Shown here in pieces: positions 1 to 5,822 of a stretch of 6,704 nt of DNA; position 1 is the first letter of the stretch, and each line of letters opens with the position of its first letter. Source of the DNA: Actinomycetota bacterium (GTDB lineage Bacteria; Actinomycetota; Actinomycetes; Nanopelagicales; Nanopelagicaceae); contig WLHG01000057.1 in the NCBI GenBank assembly GCA_009702845.1, positions 1 through 6,704 of the forward strand, written 5' to 3'. Below the pieces are notes generated by a model that saw nothing but the letters and a program-made list of their open reading frames with translations, ran no database searches and was not told the origin of the DNA. The translations under genes were made by a program, and so were the position numbers.

Positions 1-123
1 CCTATGCGGCGCTTAGGTGGCTCAAAAGATATTGCCGCCGCCGGAGTCTTCTTGGCATCTCCTGGTGCTTCATACACAACAGGTCAAGACCTCAAAGTAG
101 ATGGCGGTTGGTCGGTCTGGTAA
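1..123 (+). CDS. Short-chain dehydrogenase/reductase, C-terminal end only (partial)
   Basis: This is the last 40 codons of a gene that starts before the window; the frame runs from base 1 to a TAA stop at 121-123. The peptide contains PMRRLGG, then [10 protein letters not shown], then [16 protein letters not shown]. This is the classical SDR C-terminus: a basic R-R-x-G turn, a helix of the 'A..FLAS..A' type, and the T-G-Q-x-x-x-V-D-G-G strand next to the active site and dimer interface. SDRs of this class are cytoplasmic, NAD(P)-dependent oxidoreductases acting on sugars, polyols, steroids or acyl carriers. The Rossmann fold and the catalytic Ser-Tyr-Lys lie outside the window, so substrate and cofactor cannot be judged. 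Its C-terminus resembles that of the complete SDR at 1348-2097 (VDGGW in both), so the two may be paralogues of one pathway. The next gene is convergent, 31 bp away. Confidence 0.9.
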   Translation, partial: PMRRLGGSKDIAAAGVFLASPGASYTTGQDLKVDGGWSVW

Positions 124-154
124 TCGGCAACTCGCTATAGCTATTGCGTTTGTG

Positions 155-1162
155 CTAGTGATCATTCACAGTGTAGTGAGATGACCCTTGCGTTCCTGCA
201 GCGTTTTTCATAATCTCTGCAATTGTGGCCATGTCAACCGAGGAGAGCCGCCAGTCAACAGCCTTAACATTTTCTTCAACCTCATTTACAGAGCGCATTC
301 CAGCTAGGGCCACGGAGACTTTCTGATTGTGCAATACCCATGTGAGCGCTAATTGAGCAAGTGTATGGCCACTTTCCTTAGCAAAGTCTCGCAGTAGCTC
401 AGTGATTCTAATGTTCTGTGCAAAGTTCTCTGGCGTTAAGAGTGGAAGCCCAAAGACATCACCTTTTGATCGCCAATCTTCATCAGGAAATTTAGTTGCA
501 GCTGTCCAAGCTCCAGAAAGCAAACCGTGGCATAAGGCACCATAGGTCATCACGCCCAGTCCCATATCGACGCACTGGGGCAACATTTCATTTTCGATGC
601 GACGATCAAAAAGGTTATATCCAACTTGTTGGGCGTGGAGAGTTCCAAAGCTGCTGTATTCGCGCACTTGATCAAGAGTAAAATTTGAAATGCCAACGAA
701 CCGAGCTTTGCCGCTTTTTTGTAAGGATTCAAGACCAGCCATGGCATCTGATGGAACAGCATGTGGATCAGGAACGTGGATGAGCAAAATATCTAGGTAG
801 TCAGTTCGTAGTCGGCTAAGGCTTTTCTCTACAGAAGCCAGGATTGACTCCTTGGAGCTATCGGTAATCCAAGATTTTGTATCATGATCCCAACGAACTG
901 CACACTTCGTCGCAATGATGGCCGCCTCGCGTTCACCGACAAGTGCTTCACCAAGGACTTCTTCTCCATGACCATCACCGTAGGCAGGGGCGGTATCAAA
1001 TAACGTGATTCCAAGATCCATGGCGCGATGAATCGCATTGATCGCTTCGGATTGATCTACAACACCGTAATCGCCAACTTTTATTGTCCCGCCGATTGGC
1101 CACATTCCAAAACCAATTTCTGAAACAGTAAGATCGGTATTTCCAAATTTACGATATTTCAT
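155..1162 (-). CDS. Aldo/keto reductase (NAD(P)H-dependent oxidoreductase)
   Basis: A 335-residue cytoplasmic TIM-barrel oxidoreductase that interconverts a carbonyl and an alcohol using NAD(P)H. The full catalytic tetrad is visible: Asp56 and Tyr61 in LFDTAPAYGDG, Lys86 in IIATKC, and His129 in DILLIHVPDP. GISNF at 157-161 is the usual barrel strand following the active-site His. The length and the LIHVPDP context resemble the AKR11/IolS/YhdN-like and aldose-dehydrogenase-like branches; the exact branch and substrate are inference. I chose the ATG at 1160-1162 because it begins the family-typical MKYRKFGNTDL and has GAGG (plus-strand CCTC, 1168-1171) five bases upstream. The frame stays open to another ATG at 1208-1210, which would add 16 residues (351 in total) not expected in the family, and I see no ribosome binding site for it. 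The gene diverges from the SDR at 1348 and converges on the partial SDR at 1-123. Confidence 0.93.
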   Translation of the reverse strand: MKYRKFGNTDLTVSEIGFGMWPIGGTIKVGDYGVVDQSEAINAIHRAMDLGITLFDTAPAYGDGHGEEVLGEALVGEREAAIIATKCAVRWDHDTKSWITDSSKESILASVEKSLSRLRTDYLDILLIHVPDPHAVPSDAMAGLESLQKSGKARFVGISNFTLDQVREYSSFGTLHAQQVGYNLFDRRIENEMLPQCVDMGLGVMTYGALCHGLLSGAWTAATKFPDEDWRSKGDVFGLPLLTPENFAQNIRITELLRDFAKESGHTLAQLALTWVLHNQKVSVALAGMRSVNEVEENVKAVDWRLSSVDMATIAEIMKNAAGTQGSSHYTVNDH

Positions 1163-1347
1163 GGCATCCTCACGCGTCGGAAATAATGATGAATTGAACC
1201 TAACAGTCATGTGAATACGGGTCCAGTAAGCGTCGATGGAGATTATTGAAATATTCCGAATCGTGGATTCTCGCTAATGCTTGCACTCGCGCCTGCCTTA
1301 GAGTTGCGCCGTTCCACATTGAGCCCTGATTTGTAAGGAGCAATGCA
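1163..1347. promoter_or_regulatory. Divergent intergenic control region, aldo/keto reductase / SDR
   Basis: This 185-bp gap must hold the promoters for two diverging genes. I could not fix a confident -35/-10 pair in either direction; TTGAAA at 1246-1251 and TAATGC at 1275-1280 (+) are 23 bp apart, which is too far. The clearest structure is around 1249-1270. It contains ATTCCGAAT (1253-1261, a palindrome about one base) overlapping GAATC-GTG-GATTC (1258-1270, a perfect 5-bp inverted repeat with a 3-bp spacer). Read on the minus strand, 1258 back to 1249 spells CGGAATATTT, which is found again upstream of the transporter operon at 2188-2197. A regulator acting on both genes from here is plausible but is inference. 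Confidence 0.45.
1335..1340 (+). promoter_or_regulatory. Ribosome binding site of the complete SDR
   Basis: AAGGAG lies 7 bases before the ATG at 1348. It decides between two close ATGs. The one at 1343-1345 is only 2 bases from the Shine-Dalgarno and opens a two-codon frame (ATG CAA TGA), while the one at 1348 is correctly spaced and opens the SDR. Confidence 0.85.
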
Positions 1348-2097
1348 ATGACTTACAGAGTTGCAATAGTTACCGGAGCCGCCCGGGGGATTGGATTCGC
1401 TACTGCGCAGCGGTTGGCAGTGGCTGGTCTTAAAGTCGCACTTATCGACCGTTCCCCTTCGGTGATAGAACAAGCCGAGCGACTGAAGAGCTCTGGGTAC
1501 ACAGCGATCGGAGTGATCGGCGATGTAAGTACTGAGAACTCCGTCAAAGAGTTTATGACCGAGGTTCGAAATGCCTTCGGGGCGATCTCAATTCTGGTCA
1601 ATAACGCCGCTCTCACTGGAGTTCACCGTGATTGGAAGAGTGTGACACCGGAGCAATGGGACGAAGTTATGACAGTGAACTTGAAGTCAATGTTTCTCTG
1701 TTCGCGTGCGGTGATCTCTGACATGGAGAAGCAAAAGTGGGGCCGGATAGTAAACATATCTTCGGTGACCTTCCTTAGCGGCCAACGCAATCTTATTGAC
1801 TACGTCTCAGCCAAAGGTGGCACCGTCGGCCTTAGTCGCACACTTGCCCGAGAGGTTGGGCCCGACTGCATAACCGTTAACACCATTAGCCCTGGAGCTA
1901 TTCGTACTGAGGCAGAGATCGAAATGGTGGTCGATGACGAAGATGCCGCCAACGCTTCACTTCTCGCACTTCAATCGATAAAGCGACGGGGCACGGCCGA
2001 GGATGTTGCCGGTGCAATCGCATTTCTATGCAGCGATGATGCGGAATTTATTACAGGCCAGAATCTAGTGGTGGACGGCGGCTGGTTGCTCAATTAG
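1348..2097 (+). CDS. Classical short-chain dehydrogenase/reductase (complete)
   Basis: A 249-residue cytoplasmic oxidoreductase of the classical SDR type, at the normal family length. Motifs run in order. The Rossmann TGxxxGIG is TGAARGIG at 9-16. Asp34 ends the second beta strand (ALIDRS), which usually means NAD(H) rather than NADP(H). Asp59-Val60 contacts adenine. NNAA occupies 85-88, with Ala where most members have Gly (NNAG). Catalytic Asn111 is followed by Ser139, Tyr152 and Lys156 (YVSAK), and then by PGAIRTE and the C-terminal TGQNLVVDGGW. Such enzymes oxidise or reduce sugar, polyol or 3-oxoacyl hydroxyls; the substrate cannot be read from the sequence. AAGGAG at 1335-1340 supports this start. 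The gene diverges from an aldo/keto reductase and lies 259 bp upstream of a binding-protein-dependent importer on the same strand, so a role in oxidising the imported compound is a reasonable inference. An FabG-like role is less likely, as no fatty-acid genes are nearby. Confidence 0.95.
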   Translation: MTYRVAIVTGAARGIGFATAQRLAVAGLKVALIDRSPSVIEQAERLKSSGYTAIGVIGDVSTENSVKEFMTEVRNAFGAISILVNNAALTGVHRDWKSVTPEQWDEVMTVNLKSMFLCSRAVISDMEKQKWGRIVNISSVTFLSGQRNLIDYVSAKGGTVGLSRTLAREVGPDCITVNTISPGAIRTEAEIEMVVDDEDAANASLLALQSIKRRGTAEDVAGAIAFLCSDDAEFITGQNLVVDGGWLLN

Positions 2098-2124
2098 GAG
2101 CTCTCAACCCAAGGGGTGAGGCTC
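2098..2124 (+). terminator. Imperfect hairpin just after the SDR stop
   Basis: GAGC (2098-2101) pairs with GCTC (2121-2124), CTCA (2103-2106) pairs with TGAG (2117-2120), and inner CC pairs with GG, leaving one bulged T and one A-G mismatch around a CAAG loop. It starts immediately after the TAG. No T run follows (ACATATAAGT), so it is not a canonical intrinsic terminator. It may be a weak terminator or a 3'-end stabiliser of the SDR message. Confidence 0.4.
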
Positions 2125-2160
2125 ACATATAAGTCGAGTAGTTATGTGGGAGTTATCAGT

Positions 2161-2207
2161 ATGCGGAATTTTGTGATGTTCGGCATGCGGAATATTTTGG
2201 AATTTAG
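2161..2207 (+). repeat. Cluster of GGAAT direct repeats, candidate activator/repressor sites
   Basis: ATGCGGAATTTTG (2161-2173) is followed 24 bp later by ATGCGGAATATTTTG (2185-2199), the same word with two extra bases (AT). A third partial copy, GGAATTT, sits at 2199-2205. The cluster lies just upstream of the -35 candidate, a usual place for an activator. The 10-base core CGGAATATTT (2188-2197) also occurs on the minus strand at 1249-1258 in the divergent promoter region. Confidence 0.4.
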
Positions 2208-2220
2208 AGATTCGAAATCG

Positions 2221-2249
2221 TTGAACTCCTAGATAAACCGAGTTATTGT
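2221..2249 (+). promoter_or_regulatory. Candidate sigma70-type promoter of the ABC transporter operon
   Basis: TTGAAC (2221-2226, four of six matches to TTGACA) is separated by 17 bases from TATTGT (2244-2249, four of six to TATAAT). Transcription would start near 2256, giving a leader of about 100 bases before the binding protein start. The -10 box overlaps the left arm of an inverted repeat that begins at 2246. The position and spacing are good; the sequence match is only fair. Confidence 0.45.
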
Positions 2250-2282
2250 TTAAATGGCTAAAAAATTCACACATTTAAACAA
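2246..2282. promoter_or_regulatory. Perfect 11-bp inverted repeat, candidate operator
   Basis: TTGTTTAAATG (2246-2256) is the exact reverse complement of CATTTAAACAA (2272-2282), with 15 AT-rich bases between; centre-to-centre distance is 26 bp. The left arm overlaps the -10 candidate and the predicted start point, where a bound repressor would block RNA polymerase. In RNA it could also form a weak AT-rich stem. No known regulator family was recognised from the arms. Confidence 0.5.
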
Positions 2283-2292
2283 AAAAGCTAAA

Positions 2293-2309
2293 AGACAGCG
2301 TCGCTGTTT
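2293..2309 (+). promoter_or_regulatory. Leader hairpin / odd palindrome before the binding protein gene
   Basis: ACAGCG-T-CGCTGT (2295-2307) is a perfect palindrome about T2301, extended by a G-T and an A-T pair to 2293-2309. As RNA it gives a stem of about six pairs and a small loop, some 36 bases before the ribosome binding site. It is followed by CGTTTTCTCTC, so it is not a clear terminator. It may protect the 5' end of an abundant message, attenuate transcription, or be a DNA operator. Confidence 0.4.
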
Positions 2310-2356
2310 CGTTTTCTCTCAAACCGTAGTTCCAATTATGCAAGAAGGAGAGACCA

Positions 2357-3898
2357 ATGAAGAAATCTTTAAAGCTGTCGGGCATCATCGCTATTGCGTT
2401 GAGCGCGGCACTTGTTTCATCCACCTTGGCAAGCGCAGCCACACCAGCGCCGGGCCAGGTAGGAAGCACAACTCTCAGGGCCTCACATCCTCAGAAGCCA
2501 ACGAGTTGGAACTACCTCCAAGATGGTACTAGCGCGCTTTATGTAACAACATATTTGAACATTCTCGAGTCTTTATTTGAGACAACTGCGACCGGCGATC
2601 TGAAGCCATTGCTAGCCAAGCAATTCACAGTCTCTAAGAATGGACTTACCTACACAATTTGGTTGCGTAAGGCAACATTCCATGATGGATCTCCATTCAC
2701 ATCAGCTGACGTCGTTTACTCACTACTAAAGAATAAAACGGCGCTCAATGGAATTTTATCTGCACCTCTCAGCATGGTCACCAGCGTAAAGGCTGTCGGC
2801 CCAAGCAGAGTTGTAGTGACATTGTCACGTCCAAGCAATCAGTTCGCTTCCGGACTCGGAACTCCTGCAACTATGATTTCTCCAAGTGGATATTTTGAGT
2901 CAGATGATGTCGGAAAGAAGCTTATTGGAACAGGGCCATTCTCGTTTGGCGCTTTCCGTCCAGACGTTGACTTAACTCTAGATGCTTATCCAAAGTACTG
3001 GGGAGCAAAGCCTTTCTTTAAGAAGGTAATTCACAGCTTCATGTCAGATGAGTCAGCGACAATCTCTGCACTAAAGACGGGACAGCTCGATATTGTTGGC
3101 ATGCTCCTTGGTGCTGGAGTTGACCAGGTGAAGCCATTCTTGAGTGATTCTAAGTATTCGGTGTTCTTTAATCCGGCTACTTCAGCTTCATACCTATTCC
3201 TGAGCCCAACCTCCAAGGTTCTTCAGGATATTAAGGTTCGTCAGGCGATTGCATATGCAATTGACCGCAAACCAATCATCACTGCAGCAGTTGGTGGCTA
3301 CGGCAAGCCATCTTGCGTAGTTGTTCCAACATGGACTTCTACATGGAACAGTGATTACTGTCCATATGCATACAACGTAGCTAAGGCCAAGGCTTTGCTC
3401 AAGGAAGCTGGTTTTGCAAACGGGTTGACACTTGATTTCCCATACCTGACTCTTGCAGAGTTCCCTGCCTCATTCGAAATTCTTACTGCACAATTAGCTG
3501 CAGTTGGAATTACGGTTAAGGGTCGAGGACTAGATATCGGCACATGGGTTCAGAAGGTTTGGTCGACTGCGACTCCTGATTACGAAATCAACCACATTAC
3601 AAACAACGCAAGTCTCTTGTCATATGGTTGCAAGGGCACAACACCACCATACGGATATGGCATTTTGTGCGATCCGTTATTTGAGTCGTACATAACCAAG
3701 AACGACCAAATCGTTAGCCCTGAAAAGTACACAGCAGCGATGAAGGCAATGACCAACCACATAACCGATGAGGCGTGGATGATCGAGCTCTTCTCTAAGA
3801 ACGAGCCTGGGATTGCCAATGTCAAACTGACTGGCCTTGCCAAGTACCGTACGGATTACGAGATGGACTACCGCAATATCAAGTGGTCTGCTAAGTAA
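2357..3898 (+). CDS. ABC importer solute-binding protein, family 5 (Opp/Dpp type)
   Basis: A 513-residue extracytoplasmic receptor that captures substrate and delivers it to the permease encoded just downstream. Residues 1-27 are a Sec signal peptide: basic MKKSLK, a hydrophobic core at 9-24, and ASA before the likely cut at 27/28. The signal region has no Cys, so it is not a lipoprotein. Family-5 signatures follow: LAKQFTVSKNGLTYTIWLRKATFHDGSPF in pieces at 86-114 with SADVVYSL (116-123), GTGPFSF at 191-197, YPKYWG at 211-216, and VRQAIAYAIDR at 294-304. The length is normal for the family. Four cysteines (320, 335, 425, 438) are all in the C-terminal half and could form two disulfides. Family members bind peptides, oligosaccharides, nickel, haem or opines. 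The nearby SDR and aldo/keto reductase genes and absence of peptidases lean towards a sugar-like ligand (inference). AAGGAG at 2345-2350, six bases upstream, sets the start. A strong hairpin follows the stop. Confidence 0.96.
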   Translation: MKKSLKLSGIIAIALSAALVSSTLASAATPAPGQVGSTTLRASHPQKPTSWNYLQDGTSALYVTTYLNILESLFETTATGDLKPLLAKQFTVSKNGLTYTIWLRKATFHDGSPFTSADVVYSLLKNKTALNGILSAPLSMVTSVKAVGPSRVVVTLSRPSNQFASGLGTPATMISPSGYFESDDVGKKLIGTGPFSFGAFRPDVDLTLDAYPKYWGAKPFFKKVIHSFMSDESATISALKTGQLDIVGMLLGAGVDQVKPFLSDSKYSVFFNPATSASYLFLSPTSKVLQDIKVRQAIAYAIDRKPIITAAVGGYGKPSCVVVPTWTSTWNSDYCPYAYNVAKAKALLKEAGFANGLTLDFPYLTLAEFPASFEILTAQLAAVGITVKGRGLDIGTWVQKVWSTATPDYEINHITNNASLLSYGCKGTTPPYGYGILCDPLFESYITKNDQIVSPEKYTAAMKAMTNHITDEAWMIELFSKNEPGIANVKLTGLAKYRTDYEMDYRNIKWSAK

Positions 3899-3905
3899 TT
3901 AGTAA

Positions 3906-3938
3906 AGAGTTAACGAGGGAGAGTTAACGAGGGAGAGG
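3906..3938 (+). repeat. 14-bp tandem repeat between binding protein and permease genes
   Basis: The unit AGAGTTAACGAGGG occurs exactly twice in tandem (3906-3919, 3920-3933), and AGAGG starts a third copy. Each unit holds the palindrome GTTAAC. The second copy's GAGGG runs into the left arm of the terminator hairpin at 3930-3957, so the repeat may be a slippage duplication of the hairpin's 5' flank. Confidence 0.85.
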
Positions 3939-3957
3939 GGTCTTGGCCCCTCTCCCT
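3930..3957 (+). terminator. Strong GC-rich intercistronic hairpin
   Basis: AGGGAGAGGGG (3930-3940) pairs perfectly with CCCCTCTCCCT (3947-3957) across the loop TCTTGG, giving 11 base pairs, most of them G-C. The downstream bases TCTCTCCATT are pyrimidine-rich but not a true U tract, so termination is probably partial. Hairpins here are typical between a binding protein gene and its permease genes: they stabilise the upstream message and reduce read-through, giving more receptor than membrane complex. Confidence 0.75.
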
Positions 3958-3996
3958 TCTCTCCATTACTGCAATAAATAATGAAAGGACGATTGT

Positions 3997-4953
3997 GTGA
4001 TTCGGGTCTTCTTTCGATCTCTCAGCCTTATGGTTGGGTCGGCCTTTACCGGCTCCGTGGTTATTTTCATTCTCCTTCGAATGGTCGGAGGCGACATTGC
4101 CACTGTCATGCTGGGAACCAGAGCCACGCCAGAGGCACTTGCAAGCATTCGTGAAGCTTTTGGACTTAATCGCTCTTGGTTAGAGCAGTATCTTTCCTGG
4201 ATTAGTGGAGTAGTCACCGGCGATCTGGGCGAGGCTTACACGGGGCAGTATGTAATTGCAACAGAGATTATTCAGCGCCTTGAACCAACTTTAATTCTTA
4301 CATTTGGTTCATTGTTTATCGCAATCCCAATCGCCTTAGTGATTGGCGTTTATTCAGCGATGAACTTCAAACGTTGGCGTGGAGCTTCGGTAGATGGATT
4401 GGCGCAAGTAGGTCTGGCTATCCCTCAATTCTTTTTAGCATTAGTGCTCGTGCTCATTTTCGCTGTGAAGCTAGGTTGGCTTCCTGCAACTGGCTATGTG
4501 TCGATATTCGATGATCCTTTAGTTGCTCTACGTTCAATGGTCTTACCGGTTGCTACCTTGAGTTTGGGAATCACGGCTGTATTTACACGTTTTGTACGAA
4601 CATCAATGATTGAACAGATGAACGAAGATTACATGCGTACAGCCAAGGCGAAGGGACATACTGCCCGATCCGCGGCAATCGTTCATGGGTTGCGCAACGC
4701 GGCAATTCCCCTTGTAACAACTGGAGCGCTACAAATCGGCGCCCTTATCGCTGGCTCAGTTGTTGTGGAGAATGTTTTCGTCCTACCTGGTATCGGACGG
4801 TTGCTTTTGACGTCCGTCATGACCCGCGAGGCGATAACGGTGCAATCTCTTGCTTTAGTAATTTTAATGATCATCCTCACAATGAATTTGCTCATGGATG
4901 TTTTATACGGAGTTTTGGATCCTCGCATTAGATACAGGGAGAGTCGCCAATGA
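3997..4953 (+). CDS. ABC importer permease, OppB/DppB type
   Basis: A 318-residue inner membrane protein forming half of the translocation channel. Predicted membrane segments by eye lie near 9-29, 98-121, 136-158, 181-200, 236-257 and 283-304. The extracytoplasmic loop after segment 1 carries the OppB-type pattern, with IREAFGLNRSWLEQYLSWI at 51-69 then GDLG at 75-78. The cytoplasmic EAA loop that docks the ATPase is at about 211-238 (YMRTAKAKG, ending NAAIP). Length is normal. The start is GTG at 3997, supported by AAAGGA at 3984-3989 seven bases upstream; an ATG at 3981 is out of frame. Its stop overlaps the next permease start by four bases (ATGA, 4950-4953), indicating translational coupling. 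It partners the OppC-like protein encoded next. The substrate is set mainly by the binding protein. Confidence 0.95.
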   Translation: MIRVFFRSLSLMVGSAFTGSVVIFILLRMVGGDIATVMLGTRATPEALASIREAFGLNRSWLEQYLSWISGVVTGDLGEAYTGQYVIATEIIQRLEPTLILTFGSLFIAIPIALVIGVYSAMNFKRWRGASVDGLAQVGLAIPQFFLALVLVLIFAVKLGWLPATGYVSIFDDPLVALRSMVLPVATLSLGITAVFTRFVRTSMIEQMNEDYMRTAKAKGHTARSAAIVHGLRNAAIPLVTTGALQIGALIAGSVVVENVFVLPGIGRLLLTSVMTREAITVQSLALVILMIILTMNLLMDVLYGVLDPRIRYRESRQ

Positions 4954-5822
4954 AAACTTCGGATGCAACGCAGAGTGTTCCTATTATTCGAGTGCGTTCG
5001 GCGATGAAGTCTCCACAGTTAATTCTAGGAGTTGGCCTCACGGGATTCGTCCTAATAGTCACGTTAATCTCATTTTTTTGGACTCCTTGGGACCCGATTG
5101 GAATTGATGTAGAAAGCAGGTTGCTTCCACCAAACTCCTCTCATTGGTTCGGTACCGACCGATTAGGACGTGATCTTCTCTCGCAGATTATGGTGGGCAG
5201 TCAAAACACGCTTTACGTCACCTTAGTTTCCACTCTTATTGGCGTTGTATTCGGTACCTCACTGGGTCTGGCAGCGGCCGGCTCGGGACGACGTTGGGGC
5301 GCAGTATTTACGCGCATCTCGGATATAGGAATTGCACTACCCAGCATTCTTATCGCACTCGTTCTTGCAACCACCCTCGGCCCCGGAAGAGCGAGCGTTA
5401 TCGTGGCCATCAGCTTTTGGTTCGTCCCTGTGACTGCACGCGTAGTTGTGGGTCCTGCTCGACAAGTTCTAGCGTTGGATTTTGTTGAAGCGGCGATGAC
5501 ACATGGGCGCAGTCGGATGTACATTCTCTTTCGACAGGTTTTGCCGAATATCGCACCCATTGTGATTGTGCAGACTTCTATGATGTTTGCAGCAGGTATC
5601 TTGATTGAGGCCTCACTTTCATTTCTCGGAGTCGGTGCTCAACCTCCGACAACTTCGTGGGGCAAGATATTGATGGATTCACAGCCCTTAGTTCAACAGG
5701 CGCCTTATTACACGCTTTTGCCTGGAGCTTTCGTTGTGATTACTGTGCTTGCCTTTAACCTTCTCGGAGATGGTTTGGCAGTTCTCTTGGATCCACAACA
5801 ATCGAAAAAAGGGGTTGTCTGA
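4950..5822 (+). CDS. ABC importer permease, OppC/DppC type
   Basis: A 290-residue inner membrane protein, the second half of the channel. A cytoplasmic N-terminus of about 23 residues precedes the first membrane segment (24-44). The OppC hallmark HWFGTDRLGRDLLSQ stands at 65-79, where family members almost always read HxxGTDxxGRDxxS. Further membrane segments lie near 88-110, 127-145, 148-163, 202-224 and 256-278. The EAA loop is at 178-206 (FVEAAMTHG, then VLPNIAP), the docking site for an ATPase. Length is normal. The start at 4950 has AGGGAG (4936-4941) eight bases upstream and overlaps the preceding stop as ATGA. Its own TGA shares one base with the next gene's ATG (TGATG, 5820-5824). A run of six A and four G lies at 5805-5814, just before the stop. 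Confidence 0.95.
   Translation: MKTSDATQSVPIIRVRSAMKSPQLILGVGLTGFVLIVTLISFFWTPWDPIGIDVESRLLPPNSSHWFGTDRLGRDLLSQIMVGSQNTLYVTLVSTLIGVVFGTSLGLAAAGSGRRWGAVFTRISDIGIALPSILIALVLATTLGPGRASVIVAISFWFVPVTARVVVGPARQVLALDFVEAAMTHGRSRMYILFRQVLPNIAPIVIVQTSMMFAAGILIEASLSFLGVGAQPPTTSWGKILMDSQPLVQQAPYYTLLPGAFVVITVLAFNLLGDGLAVLLDPQQSKKGVV

Larger units (their letters stand above)
2125..2356 (+). promoter_or_regulatory. Upstream control region and 5' leader of the transporter operon
   Basis: This is a non-coding stretch with no convincing gene. It holds AGTTAT twice, 11 bp apart (2140-2145, 2151-2156); a GGAAT-type repeat cluster (2161-2207); a promoter candidate (2221-2249); an 11-bp inverted repeat (2246-2282); a palindrome able to form a leader hairpin (2293-2309); and the AAGGAG ribosome binding site (2345-2350). 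The density of repeated and palindromic elements suggests that binding protein expression is regulated, probably by substrate availability. No known riboswitch class was recognised in the roughly 100-base leader. Confidence 0.6.

Noticed and set aside
133..148. Near-palindrome CGCTATAG/CTATTGCG between the convergent partial SDR and aldo/keto reductase genes, considered as a bidirectional terminator.
   Set aside because: One internal mismatch leaves a stem of only 3+2 pairs around a four-base loop, with no T run on either side. It is too weak to call a terminator.
155..1210. Longer 351-residue version of the aldo/keto reductase starting at 1208-1210.
   Set aside because: The extra 16 residues do not fit the family start, no Shine-Dalgarno precedes that ATG, and a well-placed GAGG precedes the ATG at 1160-1162.
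2254..2532. Plus-strand 92-codon frame with a very basic N-terminus (MAKKFTHLNKKAKRQRRC) covering the leader and the start of the binding protein gene.
   Set aside because: There is no properly spaced ribosome binding site before its ATG, its promoter would start only at or just after it, and most of it is a shadow of the binding protein in another frame. The lysine-rich start simply reflects A-rich leader DNA.
3964..3983. CATTA ... TAATG inverted repeat just before the OppB-like permease ribosome binding site, and the AT-rich AATAAAT as an internal -10 box.
   Set aside because: The arms are only five bases and no acceptable -35 sits 16-18 bases upstream. It is not enough for an operator or an internal promoter call.
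5213..5560. Minus-strand 115-codon frame inside the OppC-like permease gene.
   Set aside because: The opposite strand encodes a clear permease with hallmark motifs throughout. The antisense frame is low-complexity (many Arg/Thr/Ala/Pro) and resembles no family.
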